Source: Saprospirales bacterium
Lineage (GTDB): Bacteria > Bacteroidota > Bacteroidia > Chitinophagales > Saprospiraceae
Direction of reading: 5' to 3'
Assembly (NCBI GenBank): GCA_007695145.1
Contig: REEI01000098.1
Span: 1-62,539 of the forward strand
DNA length: 62,539 bases
The notes below the pieces were generated by a model, which did not search any database, was not told where the DNA came from, and worked only from the letters and a program-made list of their open reading frames with translations. Positions 45,156 through 54,621 of the stretch are shown here, one piece after another. The stretch's first letter is position 1; every line of letters starts with the position of its first letter. Made by a program: the position numbers and the translations under genes.

Positions 45156-45695
45156 GGGCTTTGTGCATTTTTAAATCTTGGCTGGGATTTTCTATCAATT
45201 GGTTCTCAAACTCAGGTTACAAATCACCTCCGCTGCAAATGGTGCATTAACTTGCCTTAATCATTCTGGCATGCATGTACACACTGGAATTATTGTACAT
45301 TTGGAAGAGGGAATCAGCAGTTGAAAGAAATATAAAATTTGCACACAGCTTAAATGCCAGCTTTTAGCCTATAAGCTCTGACTATTGCAATTGCTAAATG
45401 CTACAATATTTCTCTGCAAATCCCAAAAACTATCAAAATTACTATGCGACACCACATTAGTGAAATCGAGCTTAAACTCTCACCAATTCCAACAACTAGT
45501 GATGTAGAATGAAAGTTCTAAAATAGCAGGGACGCTCAGACCCTTTTACAATACAATTATGGGAAAGCCGATTTCCAAAAGAATAAGGTCAATCCGTCAT
45601 TGAATAACCGCAAATCAGCACCAAGAAACATCCATATCAACCGGGTCAGCAGACTCAGTTCATAACCGGATCGAAACATTCATTAATTTAATTGA
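45156..45695. other. Long intergenic stretch, nothing recognised
   Basis: 540 bases between two minus-strand genes. AT-rich, no ORF with family resemblance, no tRNA, no T-tailed hairpin. ATGTAC...GTACAT arms around 45275-45300 are short and probably chance. Confidence 0.45.
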
Positions 45696-46433
45696 TTATC
45701 CTCCCCCGAATAAGAAACCTCTTTGACCACACTTAATTCTCGCAATTCTACCGATGGGAATTTTAAACTCAATCGTACCGTAGACATTGATATTTCTTAA
45801 ATTGCCGGCATCGTAGGTTGGGTCATAAGGTAGTGGATAATTATTATCTTTACCTGTGCTGCTCGTAAAATTCTGAAATGCATATTCAAAGCGCAAACCA
45901 AGTCCAAGCGTAAAGTCTCTAGAACCGAATAAATAGCCTCCAAAGCCCAAAACACCGGAAAAGTAATTATCCGCATAGGCATCATCCATTCCATCAAACT
46001 CAAAGTTGCCTAAAGTTTGATCAACGCTGTTGACGAAACTCATTTTTGGTCCTATTTCAAAAAATGCTCCGCGATTTACCATGCGATAAAGTAGGTATAG
46101 GTTGGTTGATTTCCACTCCACAGAATTTGTACCTGAAAGTATTGGCTCCAATCCATCAAAGTCATAAGTCTGCTTACTATTGGCAAACAGGAGTTCAAAA
46201 ACTACCGCACCACCATTGTCAAAATTGGTGGTAACATTAAGCCCGTATTTGTAGCCCGAATTGATATTCATATCGTGAAGGTCACTGTCACTTATATTGC
46301 TTTCCCAAAGGGCAGTTGGACCAAAACCACCCTTAGCACCCAACTCGAACCAAGTTTGGGCATATGACATTTGAAATACAAACATTGCAGCAGCAAAAAG
46401 AGGTAAAAACTTCATTTTCATAAACTTTTCCAT
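45696..46433 (-). CDS. Small outer-membrane beta-barrel protein
   Basis: A 245-residue protein with a signal peptide (to about MSYAQ, residue 26) and alternating beta strands with glycine/aromatic belts (YGLNVTTNFDNGGAVVFELLFA, STNLYLLYRMVNRGAFFEIGPKMSFV, LGLGLRFEYAFQNF, INVYGTIEFKIPIG). Fits an eight-stranded OmpA-like/porin-family barrel. It ends in IARIKCGQRGFLFGGG rather than an aromatic residue, a tail seen in related Bacteroidota barrels. An in-frame second start (MKMKFL) lies four codons in. Function unknown. Confidence 0.78.
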   Translation of the reverse strand: MEKFMKMKFLPLFAAAMFVFQMSYAQTWFELGAKGGFGPTALWESNISDSDLHDMNINSGYKYGLNVTTNFDNGGAVVFELLFANSKQTYDFDGLEPILSGTNSVEWKSTNLYLLYRMVNRGAFFEIGPKMSFVNSVDQTLGNFEFDGMDDAYADNYFSGVLGFGGYLFGSRDFTLGLGLRFEYAFQNFTSSTGKDNNYPLPYDPTYDAGNLRNINVYGTIEFKIPIGRIARIKCGQRGFLFGGG

Positions 46434-46744
46434 TGATTATTGTTAAAAACCTGATGGTAAAGTTATGGAAATAATTCGTATCGAAATCCAGGAATTTCAT
46501 CTCTCCCCTAAAATATTTATGTAAGAGGTCAAAAATTGCCACTATTTCACCAATCAAACAATGCTGCTATTTAGCTCCAACTTGAAATAATATTCTATAT
46601 TATCCACTTCAATAGAGAAAAGCCATTAAAAATCAGCGTCAACTTATTACAAAAAATTTTAATGTGTAAATTTTATAAAATTTAATTGCTCATTAGCATT
46701 TCATTAACTATCTTGCGGCCATTCATAACCATAAAACTTAAATC
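46434..46744. other. Intergenic region between two divergent genes
   Basis: Divergent promoters should lie here, but only degenerate -7 boxes are seen (a TAACTTTA-like sequence on the minus strand near 46460, and TATCTTGC with an upstream TTG on the plus strand near 46710). No gene. Confidence 0.35.
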
Positions 46745-47101
46745 ATGAATGGAATTTTAGCATTGGGAAGGTATTTGTTCGCAATACCCATGGCGGTATT
46801 TGGAATTTTTCACTTTATGAGTGCAAATGACATGGCAGGAATGGTCCCTCTCCCCGGGGGTGTCGTCTGGGTTTATCTCACAGGACTTGCTTTAATTTTG
46901 GCAGCTGTGAGTATCATCATCAGAAAACACGATCGACTCGCTTGTTTTCTTCTTGGAATTATGCTGTTGATCTTTGCACTTAGTATACATCTTCCGGGAT
47001 TTTTGGAGGGCGATCAAGGCTCTACTGCCAACTTCCTCAAGGATATTGCTCTTGCCGGCGGTGCTTTTGGCTATGGCCTCTTAGCTGGTCCTCGAGAGTA
47101 A
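46745..47101 (+). CDS. DoxX-like small membrane protein
   Basis: A 118-residue four-TM protein: LALGRYLFAIPMAVFGIFHF, VVWVYLTGLALILAAVSIII, CFLLGIMLLIFALSIHLPGF and FLKDIALAGGAFGYGLLAG. The pattern GIFHF...MAGMVP and the spacing fit the DoxX/DoxD-like family. Inner membrane, role in Bacteroidota unknown (redox or detoxification suggested for relatives). Monocistronic. Confidence 0.75.
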   Translation: MNGILALGRYLFAIPMAVFGIFHFMSANDMAGMVPLPGGVVWVYLTGLALILAAVSIIIRKHDRLACFLLGIMLLIFALSIHLPGFLEGDQGSTANFLKDIALAGGAFGYGLLAGPRE

Positions 47102-47239
47102 AGGACAAAAATATTCCCAAAGGGTGCACAATTCTTGCTTGGAAATAAGTAGACCTGGCCCTTGGAGATTCTGAAAAATTTTGAGGGGCTCTAACCGGCT
47201 CCTCTTAATTTTATTGGGTTCACAGGCTCATTTTTGTTG

Positions 47240-47247
47240 TAACTTTG
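47240..47247 (+). promoter_or_regulatory. -7 promoter box TAACTTTG of truA
   Basis: Exact TAnnTTTG only four bases before the truA ATG, so the transcript is probably leaderless or nearly so. Confidence 0.55.
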
Positions 47248-47251
47248 CCGA

Positions 47252-48046
47252 ATGAGATACTTCGGAAAAGTGGCTTATAACGGCACTCAGTATGTCGGAT
47301 GGCAACAACAGCCAAATGGTCGTAGCGTGCAGGGTCTCATTGAGGATGCTCTGTCAAAAGTAATACGACAGCCTACTGCGGTCGTTGGTTGCGGTCGCAC
47401 CGATGCGGGAGTACATGCATCGTGCTATTTTTTCCATTTTGATTGTGACTTCCCATTGGAAAAGGGAAAAGCCCTTCGCCAATTCAATGGAATATTGCCT
47501 GAAGACATTCTTTTTCTCGACCTTTTTGAGGTGGACGATGAGGCCCATGCCCGCTTTGATGCCACCGGCCGCACTTACCGGTATTACCTCACCGCTCATC
47601 AAGACCCCTTTAGAAGTGAAACTGCTTTTTTCTACCGCGAGATGCACAAGTTAGACGTCACCATTTTACGCGAAGTTTCCCGACTCATCCTTAATTCTGA
47701 ATCCTTTTTTCCCTTTACAAAATCTGATACCGACCTCAAGCACTACCGATGCAACCTAATGCAAGCAGGATGGCACAAAATCTCATCTAAAGTGCTGTAC
47801 TTTGAGGTAAAGGCAAACAGGTTTCTCCGGGGAATGGTCAGATTAATGACAGGAGCCTGTTTAAATGCCGCAACAGGTCGAATAACTGTAAAGGAAATAG
47901 ACTTTGCACTGAGAAATCAACAGCGACTAGAAAAAGCCTGGAGTGTTCCCGCTCATGGATTATACCTTACAGATATTGAGTATCCTTATTTGAAATCAAT
48001 TGAAAAGAGCGATATTTTCGAGCCTTTTGGACCAATTTCCCAATAA
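47252..48046 (+). CDS. truA: tRNA pseudouridine synthase A
   Basis: A 264-residue pseudouridine synthase for positions 38-40 of the tRNA anticodon arm. YNGTQYVGWQQQPNGRSVQGLIEDAL, the catalytic Asp in GCGRTDAGVHA, and FLRGMVRLMTGACLNAATGR are all intact. Length fits bacterial TruA (about 245-270). Its 3' end overlaps the convergent gene by 51 bases. Confidence 0.95.
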   Translation: MRYFGKVAYNGTQYVGWQQQPNGRSVQGLIEDALSKVIRQPTAVVGCGRTDAGVHASCYFFHFDCDFPLEKGKALRQFNGILPEDILFLDLFEVDDEAHARFDATGRTYRYYLTAHQDPFRSETAFFYREMHKLDVTILREVSRLILNSESFFPFTKSDTDLKHYRCNLMQAGWHKISSKVLYFEVKANRFLRGMVRLMTGACLNAATGRITVKEIDFALRNQQRLEKAWSVPAHGLYLTDIEYPYLKSIEKSDIFEPFGPISQ

Positions 48047-48928
48047 GTCTGATTTATTCAATTCCCAAAAAACATAAGATTCGGCTCCCAACCCTTTTGC
48101 ATATTCTCCGTCATCCTGGAAAAATTCAAACATCATGGGTTTGTTTTGATGCAAATTGAATACGTGATCATACATGCGGTAAATGGCGTTCAATTCCCTT
48201 CCTTTTTTAGACTGCACGCTCATCAATACTTTGATCTTTTTCAAGTGATAAGTAAATGTGAGCTGCGCAACGGGCTTCTTTTTCTCATCGAGAATAACGG
48301 TATTTACAAGGGTTCCCCTGTGAAGCAGATTGTAAAAAATTCTCAGTGCAGCATACTCTTCATAGGGCAGTTGACCCTGTTCTTTAGCAAATTGAATGAT
48401 GGTTTCGGGCTTCATACTCACTTGAAAAAAGTATCCGTCCGGCATTTCATCGCGCAATAATTCCGTGACCTCCGGAGCGTAATTCGCACGAATGGCCGGG
48501 AGTGACTTATTCAGCAGAACTCTCCAGGCTTGTTTTTGCGAAGTGCTCGCATCATAGTCCGGAGGTATGATATTCATTTCGTTGAACTGCAACCTGGAGT
48601 TGTTATTCACCGGAATTTTTTCAAGCATCGCAATCACTCTTTTCCTGGAAAGCAAGTGAATAGATTGAATACCAATGCGGCCGATCAAGGGAGGGTGATA
48701 GATGATTTTCCTGCCCCAGACATCTCTTTTGTAAAAAATCGGCAATACCGACTCGTAATCACCCTCGACCAAAGCATCCCACTCCTTAACTACTGCTTTC
48801 AACCACCAGTAATATCCACTTACCTCACTATTGATCGCAAAGTGGATGCAGGAATTCCACTTTACTTTATCTATTTCTTCGAAAGGGACGTATCTGATAT
48901 CCACACTTATTGATTTTATTAGGGTCAT
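47996..48928 (-). CDS. FemAB/GNAT-like protein
   Basis: A 310-residue soluble protein. WNSCIHFAINSEVSGYYWWLKAVVKEWDALVEGDYESVLPIFYKRDVWGRKIIYHPP and a later VAQLTFTYHLKKIKVLMSV...YDHVF segment are, by memory, typical of a Bacteroidota family with FemAB/GNAT-type fold annotated as hypothetical. No CoA-binding P-loop is certain. The C-terminal 51 bases overlap truA tail-to-tail, which is unusual for two conserved genes. Role unknown; an aminoacyl- or acyl-transfer activity is only a fold-based guess. Confidence 0.65.
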   Translation of the reverse strand: MTLIKSISVDIRYVPFEEIDKVKWNSCIHFAINSEVSGYYWWLKAVVKEWDALVEGDYESVLPIFYKRDVWGRKIIYHPPLIGRIGIQSIHLLSRKRVIAMLEKIPVNNNSRLQFNEMNIIPPDYDASTSQKQAWRVLLNKSLPAIRANYAPEVTELLRDEMPDGYFFQVSMKPETIIQFAKEQGQLPYEEYAALRIFYNLLHRGTLVNTVILDEKKKPVAQLTFTYHLKKIKVLMSVQSKKGRELNAIYRMYDHVFNLHQNKPMMFEFFQDDGEYAKGLGAESYVFWELNKSDLLGNWSKRLENIALFN

Positions 48929-49092
48929 AACAGAAAAACCTTTTCTCTGGTTTAGCGCAGTTGAGACTTAACCCAATCGATGGCATTGTTAAGCGAAATA
49001 TCTGATCATGCAGCCAGTTGATTAAACCTTTCGTATTTGGCACATAAGTAATGTCGAAAACACCTCATGAATACAAAAGGTCCGAACATGAG

Positions 49093-50487
49093 TCAATGTC
49101 GGGGCAGGTCAATACCCATAACATTTCGGTAGAGTTCAAGAGCGTAATTATCGGTCATTGAACTCAAATAATCGATTAGATAAATCATCCTGGTGTAAGG
49201 GGTTTCCTCCTGCCTTGGGCGATAGGTAGAGGGTATTATTTTTAGTATCTTTTCCTCTCGGGCATCAGGAGTAGTTTTCAAGAGAGCCGGCACAAAAAGT
49301 TCTAATAGATCAGAAAAAATCCGATAGCCTGCCAATTCCATTTTTATCACGGACTCCGAGTTGTAAATCCTTTCATTGGATAGTCTTCTTATGTACTTCA
49401 TGGAGTCCCTCACCGACTCTTCCTGAACATCGATTAAAGACTGGTTCAATTCACCCCTCAATATTTGTTCATGTCGCCTTATAAAGGCACTACTACAACC
49501 CTTTATCAGTAAACCAATACATTTGGAGCGAAGAAAGGACAATTGCTTTTCAGGCTCCTCCACATAGCGCTGAATATACCCATCAATGCCATCCAGACTA
49601 CTTTTTCCCTCCACCTCTCCTATCAGGTCTCTGAGAATATCACAAACCTGCTGAAAAGGTAAAATTCTAAGTCTTGCGGCATCTTCCAGGTCTACAATAG
49701 AATAGCAAATATCGTCTGCAGCTTCAAGTAAGTAGACAAATGGATGGCGCTTGAAAGCCAAAGGGTTCTCACTTTCCACTTCCATATCCAATACCTCTGC
49801 ACATTTTTGAAAAAGGGACTTTTCCTTCTGAAGGAATCCAAATTTTTTGCGGTGAATGGGGCCCTTTTTTCCTTGTGATGCAATGGACTCACAGGGATAC
49901 TTTGCCAATGTAACCAATGAGGTGATGGTAGGATTGAGGTCTCGCGGCTCAACGCCCTTGCGCTCACCTGCCAGCATCCGTATGGCATTTGCATTGCCCT
50001 CAAAATGAATGAGGTCACTCCATTCCCTATGCTCGAAATAGGACTTCAATGTGCATCCATCGGCAATTACTGTGTGCTGATTGTTTTTAAAAAAAGAACA
50101 AATCGCATCCTCACCCGAATGTCCAAAGGCCGGATTGCCAATATCGTGTGCCAAACAAGCTGCATAAATTACTTCTGAGAGTTGATATTTATAAAATTCT
50201 TTAGACGAACTGCTCAGGTCAGTCTTAAGGGTCCTGGCCAATTCACTTCCAGATATCGCTCCCAGCGATCTGCCCACAGCTGCAACCTCAAGAGAGTGGG
50301 TGAGTCTGTTGTGGACAAAGGCGCTACCAGGCAGTGAAAATATCTGAGTTTTGTCCTGTAGCCTGCGAAAAGGAGTTGAAAAAATGATACGATCAGCATC
50401 CCTGCTAAATGCTGATCGATGACTAATTGGCTCCTCTTTCTCAGGATTCAATACTCGGCGGTGAGAGTAACAATTATTCCAATCCAT
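49093..50487 (-). CDS. dgt: Deoxyguanosinetriphosphate triphosphohydrolase
   Basis: A 464-residue HD-domain dNTPase that cleaves dGTP to deoxyguanosine and triphosphate. Motifs: RSAFSRDADRIIFSTPFRRLQDKTQIF, HNRLTHSLEVAAVGRSLG (first H), CLAHDIGNPAFGHSGE (HD) and YLLEAADDICYSIVDLEDA (last D). All metal ligands are present. Matches the longer Dgt group. Stand-alone gene. Confidence 0.92.
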   Translation of the reverse strand: MDWNNCYSHRRVLNPEKEEPISHRSAFSRDADRIIFSTPFRRLQDKTQIFSLPGSAFVHNRLTHSLEVAAVGRSLGAISGSELARTLKTDLSSSSKEFYKYQLSEVIYAACLAHDIGNPAFGHSGEDAICSFFKNNQHTVIADGCTLKSYFEHREWSDLIHFEGNANAIRMLAGERKGVEPRDLNPTITSLVTLAKYPCESIASQGKKGPIHRKKFGFLQKEKSLFQKCAEVLDMEVESENPLAFKRHPFVYLLEAADDICYSIVDLEDAARLRILPFQQVCDILRDLIGEVEGKSSLDGIDGYIQRYVEEPEKQLSFLRSKCIGLLIKGCSSAFIRRHEQILRGELNQSLIDVQEESVRDSMKYIRRLSNERIYNSESVIKMELAGYRIFSDLLELFVPALLKTTPDAREEKILKIIPSTYRPRQEETPYTRMIYLIDYLSSMTDNYALELYRNVMGIDLPRH

Positions 50488-50651
50488 TTAGTTGTAAGTA
50501 TTAAGTTTACAAATAATCGGCTTTTTGCCAACCCATTGAGGGGATTTTCCGGTTATTAAATGTAATTCTTTTTATAAAAAATCTGTTATTGCTTTGATAA
50601 ATCCATGTTTACAGAAAACTCTGTCAATAAACTAATTAAGACCGCAAACAA

Positions 50652-53600
50652 ATGAAAATACTGATCATCCTTTTGGGACTTTTTCTGTTCTTTTCAGAAC
50701 TACCTCAGCTACAGGCACAATATTTTGGAAGAAATAAGCCCAGGTACGCCGAGTTTGACTTCAGGGTACTTCAAACCCCTTCGTTTGACATATACCACTA
50801 TATCGACAATGAAGAATTACTCTTTGACCTGGCCAACCAATCAGAACTGTGGTTCAGGAGTCACCAAAGAATTCTCAAAGATACCATTCGCAGCAGAAAC
50901 CCACTCATCTTTTACAACGATCACTCAGGTTTCCAGCAAACCAATGCCATTGAGTCCTTCGTTGGCGTGGGCACAGGTGGTGTGACGGAAGCACTGAGAA
51001 ACAGAGTTATCATGCCCCTCACGATTTCCAATCAAAAGACCTTTCAAATATTGGGACACGAGCTGGTACACGCCTTTCAATTCAACATGATTTTGAGGAA
51101 TGAAAATATGTCGGCTGAAAACCTCCGCAACATTCCCCTCTTCATGATTGAAGGCAAGGCAGAATACCTCAGTAGGGGAAGGAATGACCCTTTTACGGCC
51201 ATGTGGATGCGCGATGCAGTCATGAGGGATGACATCCCATCCATTAGGAATATGAGCAATCCCCGCTATTTCCCCTACCGCTATGGTCATGCGTTTTGGG
51301 CCTATCTAACAGGAACCTACGGCGATGCCGTCATACCTCCTCTATTCAATCATATTGCCATGTATGGAATGGAACAGGCCTTCAGCAGGGTATTTGACCG
51401 GCCTATGAAAGAGATTTCTGACGAGTGGGTCAATACAGTACGAGAATTCTACAGCGGTTTATACGATTCCGACGAATTTGGCGCTGTGGGAAGAGATATT
51501 ATTTCTGCAGAGACTGCAGGTCAAATGAATGTTTCTCCGGCCATTAGCCCAAATGGCAGATATGTAGTTTTCCTATCTGAAAAAGACCTTTTCACAGTTG
51601 ACCTCTTTCTCGCAAATGCCTCCAATGGAGAGATTATTCGAAGAATTGCCAGTTCTGCGAGATTTTCAGATATAGATCACATGGATGTGATTGAGTCAGC
51701 GGGCACCTGGTCTCCCGACAGTCGCACTTTTGCTTATGTAGGATTCAAGCAAGGGAGGAATGTTCTCATCACAGTGGATGTGGAAACCGGCCGAAGAACA
51801 GGCGAGTACAACATCCCCCAATTGGCATTTTTCAGTAATCCAGCCTGGGCACCCAACAGCAATACCATAGCACTAAGCGGTTTAAAAGGTGGAATACCCA
51901 ACCTATTCCTCTTTAATCTGGACAATAGACAGCTCCGTCAAATGACGGACGACAGACACTCCTACCTGTTGCCGGCCTGGTCACAGGATGGAAACAAGAT
52001 TGTCATGTCAACAGACAGGGTAAGTCAAAGGGAGGGCATGATAGAAGGAAGATGGACCCACAATCTCGCGATACTGGACATACAGAACAATGAAATAACT
52101 GACCTGGATTTATTCCCCAGGGTAGATAACCTCAATCCAGTATTTGATGAAGATGACAATATCTGGTTCTTGTCAGACAGAGATGGATTCAGAGATATAT
52201 ACCTCTTTGACACGGAATCGGACTCAGTGTTTAGACAGACGCGGATTTTCACAGGCGTATCAGGTATCACCTCTTTTGCTCCGGCCCTCACCATTGCGAG
52301 GAGGGTACCCCGCGTGATGTACAATGTATACGAAGGAGGAAATTACAGTCTTTTTTCGGCCCGACTGGACGCCTTTATGCGCATCCCTGTTGACAGGAAT
52401 GATGTCAACACGGAAGGTGCAGGTCAACTACCTCCGGTCGGAAGGGTGGCCCACAGTTTATCCGATGGGGGACTCAGCCGGATTGTGATCGATGACTTTC
52501 CAGACACACTCTCATTTGAACATCTGCCCTTTGATCCGAGATTTTCCCTGGTGGCAGCCACACAATCCATGGGTATAGGAGTGGGAGTGGGAGGTGGAGC
52601 GATGAACAATGGGGTCATGATGGGCGGAGGTGTGCAGCTGCTATTCTCTGATATTCTGGGTGATCATCTGTTGTTTACCACTTTATTTCTCAATGGAGAG
52701 ATATACGATATAGGATTGATTGGCACCTATCTCAACCGCAAAAGAAGAATAAACTGGGGTGCGAGCCTTGGGCATATTCCCTATAGAACCGGTTTTTCTT
52801 CATTGGGAATGGAAGAGTTCCCCGGAACCGACGTCCTTGTTCCGGTAGTACGCACTGATCTGCTCAGGATTTTTGAACAGGAGGCCAGCATTTTTGCACG
52901 CTATCCCTTTAATACTCGAATGAGGGCGGAGCTATCTCTTGGGACAAGCTACAGGTCTTTCCGATTAGATAGATTTACCGATTACTACGACCAGTCCGGC
53001 AGGTTTTTCCTGGGGAGACAGCGAGAGAAAATACCCATAGAGGGAGATGTGATTCTCGGTGGGGTGCTCATCCGTAAAGCCTTTACCCATAATGTCGGCA
53101 CAGCCCTTGTGGGGGATAATTCCTACTTCGGCCTGACGGCGCCCATGTTGGGCTATCGCTACCGATTGAGCTATGATCGATTCTTTGGCGGATACAGCTT
53201 CAATTCCGTAGTTGCAGATGGAAGGAGGTACTTTTATACTGCTCCGGTCACCTTTGCCTTTAGAGGCTTTCATTATTCCCGTTTTGGCACCGATGCCAAT
53301 AATTATTTTCCAATATTTATCGGTCAAATGGGTCTGGTGCGAGGGTATGAATTATCTGGCCGGGAATTGAATCAGCGGTATGGACTACTGGTCAATCAGG
53401 TTACCGGATCAAAAGTGATCCTGGGCAGCGCCGAAGTGAGGTTGCCATTTACAGGGCCTGAGCGTCTTGCTGTCATCAGTTCCGGATTTCTAGCCTCAGA
53501 CTTGAATCTGTTTTTTGATATTGGAGTCGCCTTTAATGATTATGACAATATCACCTTTGGCAGCGGAAGGGAAGGGGAATCCGTAGTATTGATGTCTGCT

Positions 53601-53717
53601 GGTTTAAGTCTCAGAGTCAACCTCTTCGGTGCGATGATTTTGGAACCCTACTACGCCTTTCCACTTAGAGAAGGGGGGAGCGCTCGATTTGGCTTGAACT
53701 TTATCCCAGGCTGGTAG
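50652..53717 (+). CDS. Fusion: zinc metalloprotease + TolB-like propeller + outer-membrane barrel
   Basis: A 1021-residue secreted protein. Signal peptide to about residue 22 (LFFSELPQLQAQ). Residues 35-275 carry HELVH (136-140) with EGKAEYL downstream, a gluzincin-like site of the peptidase MA group. Residues 285-560 are TolB/WD40-like propeller blades (VSPAISPNGRYVVFLSEKD, GTWSPDSRTFAYVGF, NPAWAPNSNTIALSG, LPAWSQDGNKIVMSTD, NPVFDEDDNIWFLSDRDG). Residues about 640-1021 are a BamA/Omp85-like beta-barrel (RVKQ-type features not verified) ending in FGLNFIPGW. One chain thus has a surface or periplasmic protease, a propeller and a membrane anchor. Substrate unknown. Monocistronic. Confidence 0.75.
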   Translation: MKILIILLGLFLFFSELPQLQAQYFGRNKPRYAEFDFRVLQTPSFDIYHYIDNEELLFDLANQSELWFRSHQRILKDTIRSRNPLIFYNDHSGFQQTNAIESFVGVGTGGVTEALRNRVIMPLTISNQKTFQILGHELVHAFQFNMILRNENMSAENLRNIPLFMIEGKAEYLSRGRNDPFTAMWMRDAVMRDDIPSIRNMSNPRYFPYRYGHAFWAYLTGTYGDAVIPPLFNHIAMYGMEQAFSRVFDRPMKEISDEWVNTVREFYSGLYDSDEFGAVGRDIISAETAGQMNVSPAISPNGRYVVFLSEKDLFTVDLFLANASNGEIIRRIASSARFSDIDHMDVIESAGTWSPDSRTFAYVGFKQGRNVLITVDVETGRRTGEYNIPQLAFFSNPAWAPNSNTIALSGLKGGIPNLFLFNLDNRQLRQMTDDRHSYLLPAWSQDGNKIVMSTDRVSQREGMIEGRWTHNLAILDIQNNEITDLDLFPRVDNLNPVFDEDDNIWFLSDRDGFRDIYLFDTESDSVFRQTRIFTGVSGITSFAPALTIARRVPRVMYNVYEGGNYSLFSARLDAFMRIPVDRNDVNTEGAGQLPPVGRVAHSLSDGGLSRIVIDDFPDTLSFEHLPFDPRFSLVAATQSMGIGVGVGGGAMNNGVMMGGGVQLLFSDILGDHLLFTTLFLNGEIYDIGLIGTYLNRKRRINWGASLGHIPYRTGFSSLGMEEFPGTDVLVPVVRTDLLRIFEQEASIFARYPFNTRMRAELSLGTSYRSFRLDRFTDYYDQSGRFFLGRQREKIPIEGDVILGGVLIRKAFTHNVGTALVGDNSYFGLTAPMLGYRYRLSYDRFFGGYSFNSVVADGRRYFYTAPVTFAFRGFHYSRFGTDANNYFPIFIGQMGLVRGYELSGRELNQRYGLLVNQVTGSKVILGSAEVRLPFTGPERLAVISSGFLASDLNLFFDIGVAFNDYDNITFGSGREGESVVLMSAGLSLRVNLFGAMILEPYYAFPLREGGSARFGLNFIPGW

Positions 53718-54006
53718 AAAAATGGAAATGTTGGATTGTAAAATGGAGTAGTTTATTTTCACAGCAGCTCGAAGAGGAAAAATAAATCTTGCAAACTTCA
53801 CAACTTCTTTGTGGAAGAATGGATACGCAGCAATAAATAGACCTCAGGGAAATTATTTTATTCGCATTGAACACAGGGTGCTGAAAGATTCAACATTATT
53901 CTCTACAAAATGAATAGCCTATTCTGAATTTTGAAAAAGTTAGGCCTTGAAATAGCGGTATCTTGTAGATTCTCACTCTGTATATGCGAATATTTAGGCA
54001 TGGTTG
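53718..54006. other. Intergenic stretch before the tRNA genes
   Basis: No gene or terminator recognised. AT-rich. The tRNA-Val promoter begins at its end. Confidence 0.35.
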
Positions 54007-54037
54007 TTGGTTAAGAAAAAATATCTGCTTATTTTTG
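54007..54037 (+). promoter_or_regulatory. Promoter of the tRNA-Val transcript
   Basis: TTG (54007-54009), a 20-base spacer and exact TAnnTTTG (TATTTTTG, 54030-54037). Initiation near 54043. Confidence 0.65.
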
Positions 54038-54041
54038 CGCT

Positions 54042-54057
54042 CCGTATAAAAATACGG
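54042..54057 (+). other. Perfect hairpin in the pre-tRNA leader
   Basis: CCGTAT (54042-54047), AAAA loop, ATACGG (54052-54057). It starts at about the predicted transcription start and ends eight bases before tRNA-Val, so the primary transcript would begin with this hairpin. Confidence 0.5.
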
Positions 54058-54065
54058 CTGTAAAA

Positions 54066-54140
54066 GGGCATTTAGCTCAGTTGGTTTAGAGCGCTACCTT
54101 GACAGGGTAGAGGTCACAGGTTCGAATCCTGTAATGCCCA
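54066..54140 (+). tRNA. tRNA-Val (GAC anticodon)
   Basis: Full cloverleaf: acceptor GGGCATT/AATGCCC, D arm with AGCTCAGTTGG, anticodon stem CTACC/GGTAG with loop TTGACAG (anticodon GAC), T arm with GGTTCGAATCC, discriminator A. No encoded CCA. Confidence 0.96.
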
Positions 54141-54207
54141 CGAAACAGATTCTCCGGTCAGATATCGGGAATGAAAAGGATTATTACTTTCAGTAGAGTG
54201 TGGAAAA

Positions 54208-54615
54208 ATGTTTGACTTTGAAAAGTTGGATCTCTATCAGGAGATCAGAAGTTTGAATGCCCGGATGATGAAATGGGTATTGTATCACCCAACCCTGGAT
54301 GATTTCTTTGCCCAGGAATTCAAGTTGCTGCTCACCAATATCTCGGCCAAATTGGCAGAAGGGACGGCACGCATAGCTGTCCACGATAAGAGGAGGTGTT
54401 ATACCGATTCCAGAGTAAGCGTATTTGAATGCATTACGCTCTTGCATACGGTTAAAGACCTCGGCGGAATCTCCGATGAAGAATTCGAGGAATTCTATGA
54501 GGAATTGGACAAAGTGTCCCGAATGCTGCTGGGCATGATCCGAAGCCAACGCAAACACAAAGAACGCGATTGGGAAAGATCCAGGGACTCTCATGAAGAC
54601 CAGGAAGAAGATTAA
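54208..54615 (+). CDS. Four-helix-bundle protein (23S rRNA intervening-sequence type)
   Basis: A 135-residue protein beginning FDFEKLDLYQEIRSL, then DFFAQEFKLLLTNISAKLAEGTAR, SRVSVFECITLLHTVKDLGGIS and a long acidic helix. This is the layout of the four-helix-bundle family first seen in intervening sequences of 23S rRNA (S23 type); the IAEG-like AEGTAR is conserved. The C-terminus (RSQRKHKERDWERSRDSHEDQEED) is unusually charged. It sits between tRNA-Val and tRNA-Pro on the same strand, ending six bases before tRNA-Pro, so it is probably transcribed in the tRNA unit. Function unknown. Confidence 0.8.
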   Translation: MFDFEKLDLYQEIRSLNARMMKWVLYHPTLDDFFAQEFKLLLTNISAKLAEGTARIAVHDKRRCYTDSRVSVFECITLLHTVKDLGGISDEEFEEFYEELDKVSRMLLGMIRSQRKHKERDWERSRDSHEDQEED

Positions 54616-54621
54616 CAAAAA

